Below are positions 39,247 to 47,005 of a stretch of 64,000 bases of DNA, piece by piece. The position numbers were made by a program, and so were the translations under genes. Position 1 is the first letter of the stretch. The number at the start of each line of letters is the position of its first letter. Source of the DNA: JBFHQE01 sp041592335 (lineage in GTDB: Bacteria; Pseudomonadota; Gammaproteobacteria; Thiohalobacterales; Thiohalobacteraceae); contig JBFHQE010000011.1 in assembly GCA_041592335.1 (NCBI GenBank), positions 1 to 64,000 of the forward strand, given 5' to 3'. A model generated the notes under the pieces. That model was not told the DNA's origin and made no database searches. It saw nothing but the letters and a program-made list of their open reading frames with translations.

Positions 39247-39286
39247 AAAAAAGGGGACAGAATTCAATTCTGCCCCCTTTTGTTTT
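39247..39286. terminator. bidirectional terminator between the cyclase gene and purA
   Basis: AAAAGGGGACAGAATT, one-base centre, AATTCTGCCCCCTTTT followed by GTTTTG: a long hairpin with a single A-C mismatch, A-rich on the left and T-rich on the right, so it can terminate both convergent transcripts. The GGGGACAGAATT...TCTGTCCCC pattern also recurs in other gammaproteobacteria as a REP-like sequence (from memory). Confidence 0.85.
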
Positions 39287-39298
39287 GTACCCTTTTAT

Positions 39299-40612
39299 TT
39301 AAATTGCAAACGGATCGCGCAGCACGATGGTATCGGCCCGATCGGGACCGGTTGAAATAATGTCCACCGGCACACCGACAACTTCCTCGATCTTCTTGAT
39401 ATAGGCCTTGGCATTCGCCGGCAGCTCGTCGTATTCACGCACACCCACGGTACTTTCCGACCAGCCCGGTACTTCAATGTATTCCGGCATGCATTGCTCA
39501 TAGGCATCCGCACCGATCGGAGGCGCATCGACTGTCTTGCCATCGCACTGATAACCGGTCGCAATGCGCAGCGTTTCCAGACCATCCAGCACGTCCATCT
39601 TGGTCAGGCAAATGCCGGTCAGACTGTTGATCTGGGCCGAACGGCGCAGACTTACCGCATCCAGCCAGCCACAACGACGTGGACGGCCGGTCGTGGAACC
39701 GAATTCATGACCCAGCTTTGCCATGTGCGCGCCAATCGGATCATTCAGGCCAACACCGTCATACAGTTCCGTTGGGAACGGACCCGCACCCACGCGCGTG
39801 GTATAAGCCTTGGTGATACCCAGGATGTAATCCAGATCGCGCGGGCCCACACCGGTCCCGGTACAGGCGCCGCCCGCGGTCGGATTCGATGAAGTGACAT
39901 AGGGATATGTACCGTGATCGATATCCAGCAAGGTACCCTGCGCGCCTTCAAACATGATGTGACCACCGGCCGCGCGGATCTTGTGCAGCTCACCCGTGAC
40001 ATCGGCCACCATCGGACGAATCCGCTCGGCCATTTCCAGGCCCTGATCCAGCACCTGCTGGAAATCCACGGTATCCGTCTTGAAATAATTCTTTAGCGCG
40101 AAGTTGTGATAATCCAGCACTTCGCCGAGACGCGCCGCAAAACGTTCGCGGTGCAGCATGTCGCCAACCTTCAGGCCGCGACGCGAAATCTTGTCTTCAT
40201 AAGCCGGACCGATGCCGCGCCCGGTAGTGCCGATGGCCTTCTTGCCACGCGCCAGCTCGCGCGCCTGGTCCAGCGCAACGTGGTACGGCAGAATCAGTGT
40301 GCAGGCCTCGCTGATATTCAAACGGGCGGCAACGTCCACACCGCTTTCGTTTAGCATTTCCATTTCTTTCAACAGCGCTTCCGGCGACAGCACCACACCG
40401 TTGCCGATGAAACATTTCACCTTTTCGCGCAGGATGCCGGAAGGGATCAGGTGCAGGACGGTTTTCTTGCCGTCGATAACCAGCGTATGGCCGGCATTAT
40501 GCCCGCCCTGGAAACGCACCACCGCCGCGGCCTGATCGGTTAACAGATCAACAACCTTGCCCTTACCTTCATCGCCCCATTGGGTACCGATAACAACTAC
40601 ATTTCTTCCCAT
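39299..40612 (-). CDS. purA: adenylosuccinate synthetase
   Basis: Joins IMP and aspartate using GTP, the first step to AMP. 437 residues. GTQWGDEGKGKVVDLLTD holds the GDEGKGK P-loop at the N-terminus; GGHNAGHT and TTGRGIGPAYEDKISRRG are also classic. The C-terminal STGPDRADTIV is the guanine-binding NKxD-like region. Last gene of the hfq-side cluster; it competes with guaB for IMP, and both are in this window. Confidence 0.98.
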   Translation of the reverse strand: MGRNVVVIGTQWGDEGKGKVVDLLTDQAAAVVRFQGGHNAGHTLVIDGKKTVLHLIPSGILREKVKCFIGNGVVLSPEALLKEMEMLNESGVDVAARLNISEACTLILPYHVALDQARELARGKKAIGTTGRGIGPAYEDKISRRGLKVGDMLHRERFAARLGEVLDYHNFALKNYFKTDTVDFQQVLDQGLEMAERIRPMVADVTGELHKIRAAGGHIMFEGAQGTLLDIDHGTYPYVTSSNPTAGGACTGTGVGPRDLDYILGITKAYTTRVGAGPFPTELYDGVGLNDPIGAHMAKLGHEFGSTTGRPRRCGWLDAVSLRRSAQINSLTGICLTKMDVLDGLETLRIATGYQCDGKTVDAPPIGADAYEQCMPEYIEVPGWSESTVGVREYDELPANAKAYIKKIEEVVGVPVDIISTGPDRADTIVLRDPFAI

Positions 40613-40643
40613 TGATTTTCTCTCTTAGTAACAACGAGGCGAC

Positions 40644-41810
40644 TCAGGCCTGCACATTCCAACCATTCTGCTGTTTGACCAGACGCAGGCCACCAGTCGG
40701 CACGGACTGACCCGGCATCAACTGCACCACGCGTTCCCCTGTAGCACGTAATTCACGCATCTTTTCCTGCAATGCCACGTCATCATCCGCGGGCGCGAAG
40801 ATCATGGCATGCGATTCAGTTGCAACATTACCCAGCGCGATCAGCGTTTTCAGATCGGTACTGAAGCCGGTTGCGGCACGCTTGCGACCGAATATCTCGC
40901 CGATATTGTCGTAACGGCCGCCACGCGCAACCTCCTGCCCCGAACCCGGCACAAATGCCGCAAACACAATTCCTGTTTTATAACCGTAACCGCGCAATTC
41001 AGCCAGATCGAAATTCAAGGGCACTGTCGGCCACTGCCGCGCCACCCGATCGCCGATCGCCTGCAAGGTATCCATGGCCTCTGTTACGTCTGCTGAACAA
41101 CCTGAAAGCTGCTGCCTCGCCTTGTCCAGCACCTGGCGATCACCGTGCAGCGTGGCCAGCGCACTCAGCCTTGTCCGGTCATCGCTGCCGATATCCATCG
41201 TCGCGAGCAACTGATTGATCTCGGGTAACGCCTTGCGCTGCAACACGTCGAACAAATCCGCTTCCGCTTCATCCCCAAGACCTGCCTGCTCGGCCAGTCC
41301 ACGGAAAATACCAACATGACCAAGATCCATATGTACGTCGTTCAACCCGGTCAGTTTCAGCGTCTCCAAACACAGGTTAATGATTTCCAGGTCTGCTTCC
41401 ATGCCCGCATGCCCGAATAACTCGGCACCAACCTGCAGCGGACTGCGTGAACCGGCGAAGCCATCGGGACGCGTATGTAACACGGTGCCCAGATAGCACA
41501 GCCGGGTCGGGTCGTTGCTCTTTATGGCGTGCGCATCGATGCGCGCCATCTGCGGCGTCATGTCCGCGCGCAGCCCCATCATACGCCCGGTCAGCTGGTC
41601 GATCAGCTTGAACGTGGATAAATCGAGATCGCGCCCCGAACCGGCCGACAGCGACTCCAGGAATTCAATCATGGGCGGGATGATCAGTTCATAGCCCCAG
41701 CTGCGGAACATGTCGAGCAACCGGCGACGCAGCACCTCCGCCCGCCAGGCCGGTTCCGGCAGCATTTCCTGAATGCCTTCCGGCAATAACCAATGATCTT
41801 TTGCTGACAT
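40644..41810 (-). CDS. hisZ: ATP phosphoribosyltransferase regulatory subunit
   Basis: A HisRS-like paralogue that forms an octamer with short HisG and confers histidine feedback in histidine synthesis. 388 residues, shorter than HisRS and lacking the anticodon-binding domain. LLPEGIQEMLPEPAWRAE and LRADMTPQMARIDAHA (with RADMT motif 2-like) identify the class II core. HisZ occurs in bacteria with short HisG; E. coli lacks it. Its placement between DUF2065 and purA is common in beta- and gammaproteobacteria. Confidence 0.95.
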   Translation of the reverse strand: MSAKDHWLLPEGIQEMLPEPAWRAEVLRRRLLDMFRSWGYELIIPPMIEFLESLSAGSGRDLDLSTFKLIDQLTGRMMGLRADMTPQMARIDAHAIKSNDPTRLCYLGTVLHTRPDGFAGSRSPLQVGAELFGHAGMEADLEIINLCLETLKLTGLNDVHMDLGHVGIFRGLAEQAGLGDEAEADLFDVLQRKALPEINQLLATMDIGSDDRTRLSALATLHGDRQVLDKARQQLSGCSADVTEAMDTLQAIGDRVARQWPTVPLNFDLAELRGYGYKTGIVFAAFVPGSGQEVARGGRYDNIGEIFGRKRAATGFSTDLKTLIALGNVATESHAMIFAPADDDVALQEKMRELRATGERVVQLMPGQSVPTGGLRLVKQQNGWNVQA

Positions 41811-41996
41811 TTAACGCACCCAATACAGCAGGACGAGTCCCGCCACCATACTCAGTAATCCCATTATCCGCAGGGCCCGGTCATCCATCTGCAGAATCTT
41901 CTGCATGGATTCCTTGAATCCCCGCGGACTCAAAAACGGGATTATACCCTCGATGATCATGACCAGTGCCAGTGCCGCAAGCAGATCATTCCACAC
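41811..41996 (-). CDS. DUF2065 small membrane protein (YjeT-like)
   Basis: A 61-residue inner-membrane protein: a hydrophobic helix near the start (DLLAALALVMIIEGIIPFLSP), a short polar loop with FKESMQKILQMDDRALR, and a second helix (IMGLLSMVAGLVLLYW). This is the DUF2065/YjeT family found next to hflC and purA in many Proteobacteria. Function unknown. It abuts hisZ with no gap. Confidence 0.9.
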   Translation of the reverse strand: MWNDLLAALALVMIIEGIIPFLSPRGFKESMQKILQMDDRALRIMGLLSMVAGLVLLYWVR

Positions 41997-42010
41997 AACA
42001 GTCTATCCAG

Positions 42011-42034
42011 AAAAAACCGGGCTCACGCCCGGTT
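42011..42034 (-). terminator. Rho-independent terminator after hflC
   Basis: Minus strand AACCGGGC-GTGA-GCCCGGTT followed directly by TTTTCTGG: eight-pair GC-rich stem, four-base loop and T-tract. It lies 27 bases past the hflC stop codon and just before DUF2065, so it would split the hfq-hflXKC block from DUF2065-hisZ-purA. No promoter for the latter fits in the 15 bases left. Confidence 0.85.
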
Positions 42035-42060
42035 GGATACAGAATAGAGACAGACCGGGG

Positions 42061-42936
42061 TCAACGCGAACCCCCGGCATTAACGAAATATTCAAAAAAC
42101 TCCGAATCCGGCTCGAGCACCAGCACATCGTCCTTGCTGTCAAAGGTATTTCGATAGGCCTCCATGGAGCGGTAGAACTCGTAGAAATCCGCGTCCGAAC
42201 CATAGGCCTTGGCATAAGTCTCGGTTGCCTTGGCATCACCCGCACCGCGAATTTCCTCGGCCTTACGACGCGCACCCGCCAGGATCTCGGTCCGTTCACG
42301 ATCGGCGCGCGCACGAATGATACGGGCTTCCTTCTCACCCTTGGCGCGATGCTCCTTGGCGATTCGTTCACGTTCGGCACGCATACGTTCGAACACCGAG
42401 CTGGCTACGTTGGCCGGCAGCTCGATCTGCTTGATACGCACATCGACAACCTGGATACCGAACTGTCCCATCTTGCTGTCGACGTTATTGGTGACATTCG
42501 CCATGATCTGGACCCGGTCGCCCGAGACCACTTCCTTGATGGTGCGGTTACCCAACTCAGCCTGGAGGCCGTCCTTGATGGTTTGCGCCAATCGTGAAGC
42601 AGCATCCATTTCACGACCGCCAAACGCGCGGTAGAAACTTTCGATATTGGATATGCGCCATTTGACGAAATAATCGACCAGCACATTTTTCTTTTCACCC
42701 GTCAGAATCTGTTCCGGCTGCGAGTCCAGAGTCAGCACGCGGCGATCGAATTTCTGCACGTTGTTGACGAAGGGAAACTTGAAATAGAAACCCGGTTCAA
42801 ACTCCGAACGGACGATTTCACCCAACTGGAACTTGATCGCCAGCTGGCGCTCGTCTACAACAAATACACTGTTCCAGCCGAGAAAGGCCAATAATGCAAC
42901 AACAATCAGCAAGGGCATTTTTAACGCGTTCATCAA
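42061..42936 (-). CDS. hflC: HflC, FtsH protease modulator
   Basis: Membrane-anchored SPFH (band 7) protein that forms a large periplasmic cage with HflK around FtsH and limits its access to substrates. 291 residues: N-terminal membrane helix (about 7-25) and VVDERQLAIKFQLGEIV, then the band 7 domain with VLVDYFVKWRISNIE and a long Arg/Glu/Ala-rich coiled coil (about 185-250). Overlaps hflK by four bases. Confidence 0.97.
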   Translation of the reverse strand: MMNALKMPLLIVVALLAFLGWNSVFVVDERQLAIKFQLGEIVRSEFEPGFYFKFPFVNNVQKFDRRVLTLDSQPEQILTGEKKNVLVDYFVKWRISNIESFYRAFGGREMDAASRLAQTIKDGLQAELGNRTIKEVVSGDRVQIMANVTNNVDSKMGQFGIQVVDVRIKQIELPANVASSVFERMRAERERIAKEHRAKGEKEARIIRARADRERTEILAGARRKAEEIRGAGDAKATETYAKAYGSDADFYEFYRSMEAYRNTFDSKDDVLVLEPDSEFFEYFVNAGGSR

Positions 42937-44084
42937 CGACCCTCCCGCAGGCGCAAAGCATCGGCCTGCTGACGGCTGGTAGTGGCGCCGCCGCCAACGT
43001 TGAAATCTTCCGGTCGTGAAGACGTGGAAGAACCAGTGACTGAACGGTTCTTGTTACCCAGGAACTGATCCAGTGGCAAATACATGATGCTGTTACCCTG
43101 ATCCATTTTGATCATTACTTTACTGGTTGAACTCAGCACATCTTCCATTGTGTCCAGGTAGATGCGCTTACGCGTGACCGCGGGCGCCTTCTTGTATTCC
43201 GCCAGCGTCTGCAGGAAGCGGCTGGTTTCACCCAGTGCTTTTTCGGTTACCTGTTGTTTGTAGGCCTCGGACTCCTGGATCAGGCGTTCGGCATCACCTT
43301 CAGCCTTCGGGATGATGTCGCGCTCGTAGGCTTCCGCCTGTTTCTTGAAGCGGTCTTCGTCCTCGCGCGCCTTGATGGCATCGTCAAACGCCGCCTGCAC
43401 TTCCTGCGGGGGCTGCGCGCTTTCCAGGTTGACCTTGCTGACGCGCAGGCCGGTTTTGTAACGATCCAGCAGATCCTGAATGTTGGCTGCGGTTTCGTTT
43501 ACCAGCACTTCACGACCGCCGGTTTCGGACAGGATGTCGTCCAGTTTCTTGGAACCGACCACTTCGCGCAGCGCGCTCTCGGTGGCCTCTTTCAAGGTAA
43601 CGTCCGGTTCTTTGACGTTAAACAGATAGTCTTCGGCATTCTTAACCTGGTATTGCACGGAAAGCGCAATCTGGATCAGGTTTTCATCGGCGGTCAGCAT
43701 CTGTGCCCGATGTTGCGCGGGACGCAGCTGGTCAACGTTCACCGTCAAGACCTGTTCGACTGGATAAGGAATATGCCAGTGCGGACCTTCACCCACGGTG
43801 GTGTAGTTTTTACCGAAGCGCAACACCACGCCACGCTCGGCGGGATCGATGATGTACACCCCGGATGCCAGCCAGACCAGCAGGGCAATCGCGACAATCA
43901 GGCTTATGCCAAAGGTCCCGGCATTTCCGCCACCGGACGAACGGCCACCCTTGCGGCCACCGAACAGGCCAGAAAACTTGTCCTGCATCTTGCGTACAAC
44001 TTCATCGAGATCGGGAGGTCCCTGATCTCCACCGCGACCCCCCCAGGGATCCTGATTATTTCCACCCGGCTCATTCCAGGCCAT
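42933..44084 (-). CDS. hflK: HflK, FtsH protease modulator
   Basis: Partner of HflC. 383 residues. A Gly/Asn/Asp-rich cytoplasmic start (MAWNEPGGNNQDPWGGRGG) and a single membrane helix about 52-72 are followed by band 7 domain with YIIDPAERGVVLRFGKN and a coiled coil (about 240-300). The tail is Ser/Arg-rich (SSTSSRPEDFNVGGGATTSR). Standard length for the family is about 380-420. Confidence 0.97.
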   Translation of the reverse strand: MAWNEPGGNNQDPWGGRGGDQGPPDLDEVVRKMQDKFSGLFGGRKGGRSSGGGNAGTFGISLIVAIALLVWLASGVYIIDPAERGVVLRFGKNYTTVGEGPHWHIPYPVEQVLTVNVDQLRPAQHRAQMLTADENLIQIALSVQYQVKNAEDYLFNVKEPDVTLKEATESALREVVGSKKLDDILSETGGREVLVNETAANIQDLLDRYKTGLRVSKVNLESAQPPQEVQAAFDDAIKAREDEDRFKKQAEAYERDIIPKAEGDAERLIQESEAYKQQVTEKALGETSRFLQTLAEYKKAPAVTRKRIYLDTMEDVLSSTSKVMIKMDQGNSIMYLPLDQFLGNKNRSVTGSSTSSRPEDFNVGGGATTSRQQADALRLREGR

Positions 44085-44122
44085 CGACTACTCCTAACGG
44101 ATTGGCGCACAAAGCGCTGATT

Positions 44123-45442
44123 CTAGAGAGATGAATCCCCGGCCGCAAGGCGCGGAGGATCCCTAAAAGCCTGCAGTTCAGGCGTGATCTTGGCCTTCGC
44201 GCAAAAACGGGCAAATTCTGCCTGCGGCAACGCCAGCTTCAGCCAGCAATTGCCCTGCTCGTCGACCTGCTCTTCCTGGACCGCGCCAGCCGCATAAAAT
44301 TCCGCACGCCAGCGGCCCTGCCCCGGCGGGAGGCACAGCCAGCCACGCGCCATGGCACCGCCCAGGCAGCGTGCAATCGCCGCCATCAGCTCATCCAGAC
44401 CGGCGCCGGTCACGGCGGAAACCCATACCCGCTGGGGGCGCCCCTCGGCATCGCTTTCCACCCGTGGCGCCTCATCGGCGAGATCGATCTTGTTATAGAC
44501 CAGCAGCTGCGGCAGGTCCTCGGCCTCGATTTCTTTCAATACCTGGTTCACGTGACCAATCCGCTCCTGGCGATCGGCATCACTGACATCCACCACGTGC
44601 AGCAGTAAATCGGCATTGCGGGTTTCTTCCAGCGTGGAGCGGAAAGCCGCGACCAGGTCATGCGGCAGATGCTTAATGAACCCTACCGTATCCGCCAGTA
44701 CAACGGGACCGATTTCCGGGACCAATACCCGCCGCAAGGTCGGATCCAGGGTGGCAAACAGCTGGTCAGCCGCGTAGACCTCGGCCTCGGTGAGACGATT
44801 AAAGAGCGTGGATTTGCCGGCATTGGTATAACCCACCAGGGACACCGTCGGCACTTCCGCCCGCTGCCGGGCGCGTCGTCCCTGCTCGCGCTGGCGCTGT
44901 ACTTTTTCCAGCCGTTTGTGCAACTGCTTAATGCGCGCGGCCAGCAAACGCCGGTCGGTTTCAAGCTGGGTTTCGCCAGGACCACGCAGGCCAATACCGC
45001 CCTTTTGCCGCTCCAGATGCGTCCAGCCACGCACCAGCCGCGTTGACAGGTGCTTCAGCTGCGCGAGTTCAACCTGCAGCTTCCCTTCGAACGAACGGGC
45101 GCGCTGGGCAAAAATATCCAGGATCAAACCGGTGCGATCCAGTACCCGGCATTGCAACAGGCGCTCGAGATTACGTTCCTGGCTTGGACTCAAGGAATGA
45201 TTGAACAACACCAAAGCCACTTCATCATCGGCGATGCGTTGTTGCAGCTCTTCGGCCTTGCCGGCACCGATGAAATAACGGGGGTCGGGATGCTTTCGCG
45301 TGGACGTGACCTGACCCACTATCTCCGCGCCAGCGGAGCGGGCAAGTTCAGTAAATTCCTGGAGATCTTCGGCGTCTTTCTCGTCGTTAAGAAAGACGTG
45401 TACGAGGAGTGCGCGTTCACCCGCCTGGGGACGTTCAAACAA
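44123..45442 (-). CDS. hflX: ribosome-rescue GTPase HflX
   Basis: Splits stalled or heat-damaged 70S ribosomes using GTP. 439 residues. The N-terminal HflX domain contains HPDPRYFIGAGKAEEL and the GIGLRGPGETQLETDRRL loop that reaches the peptidyl transferase centre. The GTPase domain has P-loop GYTNAGKSTLFN, switch region DPTLRRVLVPEIGPVVLADTVGFI and NKID. Follows hfq by 26 bases in the usual order. Confidence 0.97.
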   Translation of the reverse strand: MFERPQAGERALLVHVFLNDEKDAEDLQEFTELARSAGAEIVGQVTSTRKHPDPRYFIGAGKAEELQQRIADDEVALVLFNHSLSPSQERNLERLLQCRVLDRTGLILDIFAQRARSFEGKLQVELAQLKHLSTRLVRGWTHLERQKGGIGLRGPGETQLETDRRLLAARIKQLHKRLEKVQRQREQGRRARQRAEVPTVSLVGYTNAGKSTLFNRLTEAEVYAADQLFATLDPTLRRVLVPEIGPVVLADTVGFIKHLPHDLVAAFRSTLEETRNADLLLHVVDVSDADRQERIGHVNQVLKEIEAEDLPQLLVYNKIDLADEAPRVESDAEGRPQRVWVSAVTGAGLDELMAAIARCLGGAMARGWLCLPPGQGRWRAEFYAAGAVQEEQVDEQGNCWLKLALPQAEFARFCAKAKITPELQAFRDPPRLAAGDSSL

Positions 45443-45468
45443 GGCGCGTCCCCAGGCAAATGGAGGGG

Positions 45469-45723
45469 TTAGACATTACCGGGTTCGGGGGCATCGTCAC
45501 CATTGTTGTGTTGCATCTTGACATTACGGGCAGGCACCACCGTAGAGATAGCATGCTTGTATACCATCTGGCTGACACTGTTTTTCAACAGCACCACAAA
45601 TTGATCGAAAGATTCGATTTGCCCCTGCAGCTTGATTCCATTTACCAGGTAAATCGAAACCGGCACTCGTTCCTTACGCAAGGTATTCAGGAAAGGTTCT
45701 TGTAATGACTGTCCACGGGCCAT
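45469..45723 (-). CDS. hfq: RNA chaperone Hfq
   Basis: Hexameric Sm-like protein that pairs small RNAs with mRNAs. 84 residues. Sm1 (QEPFLNTLRKERVPVSIYLVNGIKL region) and Sm2 (VYKHAISTVVP) are intact, with the proximal-face Gln8 and distal-face Tyr25 and Lys31 in place. The C-terminal tail is short and Asn/Asp/Pro-rich. Strong ribosome site AAAAAGGAG precedes the ATG by seven bases. Confidence 0.98.
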   Translation of the reverse strand: MARGQSLQEPFLNTLRKERVPVSIYLVNGIKLQGQIESFDQFVVLLKNSVSQMVYKHAISTVVPARNVKMQHNNGDDAPEPGNV

Positions 45724-45766
45724 TTGTTGCTCCTTTTTGTTGTGTATGAGCCATCAAGGCCGGCTC

Positions 45767-45794
45767 ACTATAAACTATAGCCTGTTCATCTAAA
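45767..45794 (-). promoter_or_regulatory. possible hfq promoter
   Basis: Minus strand TTTAGA (45789-45794), 16-base spacer, TATAGT (45767-45772), 44 bases upstream of the hfq start. Four of six and five of six matches. The miaA-hfq gap is unusually long (286 bases) and AT-rich for this block, consistent with a separate promoter. Confidence 0.5.
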
Positions 45795-46009
45795 CCCGAC
45801 TTTGGACCATTACCCCAGTTGGCTAGTAATAAACCAGCAGAATGGGAGTGGGGGTAGTCTCGTCTCGAAGTATAAAAGGTGCTCGATGAAGATGCGTTAG
45901 TTATATTGGATTAATAATTAAATTCAATAAATTTCCAGATCGCCAAACAGCCCGCCGCTTCATAACCAATTCTGACAACGAACTGACAATAGCATAGCGT
46001 GTAATCCTG

Positions 46010-46951
46010 CTATTGTAAAAATTCCGCAGATCCCAATACCGCCAGGGCATTTTGCATGACAGACCCCGGTTCTCCGCCCAGCCACTGGGCCGATGATTCC
46101 TTCCGCAGCCAGGTGAATTGCCGCTTGGCGTATTGCCGCGTGGCAATAATGCCACGCTCAACCGCCTCGTCCAGCGCCCCTTCACCCGACAGATACTGCC
46201 ATAACTGACGATACCCCACGGCACGCACCGACGGGAGGTTGGGATGCAGATCCGCTCTCTGATAGAGACGCTCGACTTCGGCCAATAATCCCTGTTCCAT
46301 CATCTGATGGAAGCGAAGCGCAATCCGCTCATGCAGAACGGCCCGATCCTCCGGCGCCACCACCAGCTTGAGCAGCGGTCGGCGCGGCTCGCTCATTTCC
46401 TTTGCCTGGATACGACTGATTGGTTCGCCGGTCAGTTCATACACCTCCAGCGCACGCAGAATCCGTTGCGGGTCATTGGGGTGGATCCGCGCACCCGCCT
46501 GGGGATCAACCTCGGTCAACCGGGCATGCAAGGCAGCCAACCCCTCCGCCGCCATCCAGTCCGTCAGCCGGGCGCGTACCTCTTCATCGGCATCCGGCAT
46601 ACGCGCCAGCCCCTCGCCAAGGGCACGAAAATACAATCCTGTACCACCTACCAACAACGGCCAGCGCCCGGCCGCTTCGATACGGGCAATCTCGCGCTCA
46701 GCGTCTTTCACAAAACGCGCCGCGGAATAGGATTCGGCAGGGTCGAGAAAATCGATCAGGGCATGCGGGGCCATTGCCAGCGTGGCCGCGTCGGGTTTGG
46801 CAGTGCCAATGTCCATATCCCGATAGATCATGGCGGAATCGACACTGATGATCTCAAACGGAAAGCGCTGCACCAGCTCCACCGCCAGCGCGGTCTTACC
46901 CGAGGCGGTCGGACCCATAATGCAGATGAGGGGTTTGGAAAACTCATTCAT
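46010..46951 (-). CDS. miaA: tRNA dimethylallyltransferase
   Basis: Adds a dimethylallyl group to A37 of tRNAs that read UNN codons. 313 residues from the ATG at 46949-46951; a GTG five codons upstream touches the REP-like repeat and is less likely. P-loop GPTASGKTALAVEL, the ISVDSAMIYRDMDIGTAKP block, LLVGGTGLYFRAL and the C-terminal ATRQYAKRQFTWLR are all present. Between mutL and hfq, as in E. coli. Confidence 0.96.
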   Translation of the reverse strand: MNEFSKPLICIMGPTASGKTALAVELVQRFPFEIISVDSAMIYRDMDIGTAKPDAATLAMAPHALIDFLDPAESYSAARFVKDAEREIARIEAAGRWPLLVGGTGLYFRALGEGLARMPDADEEVRARLTDWMAAEGLAALHARLTEVDPQAGARIHPNDPQRILRALEVYELTGEPISRIQAKEMSEPRRPLLKLVVAPEDRAVLHERIALRFHQMMEQGLLAEVERLYQRADLHPNLPSVRAVGYRQLWQYLSGEGALDEAVERGIIATRQYAKRQFTWLRKESSAQWLGGEPGSVMQNALAVLGSAEFLQ

Positions 46952-46970
46952 GGAAAAAATTAACACCCCT

Positions 46971-46995
46971 GGATTCCCGCCTACGCGGGAATGAC
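46971..46995. repeat. REP-like hairpin, single copy
   Basis: GGATTCCCGC-CTAC-GCGGGAATGAC, perfect stem. Same family as 19-44 and 33781-33847. It occupies the short mutL-miaA gap; with no T-run it is not an obvious terminator. Confidence 0.85.
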
Positions 46996-47005
46996 GGGTA
47001 AAACA

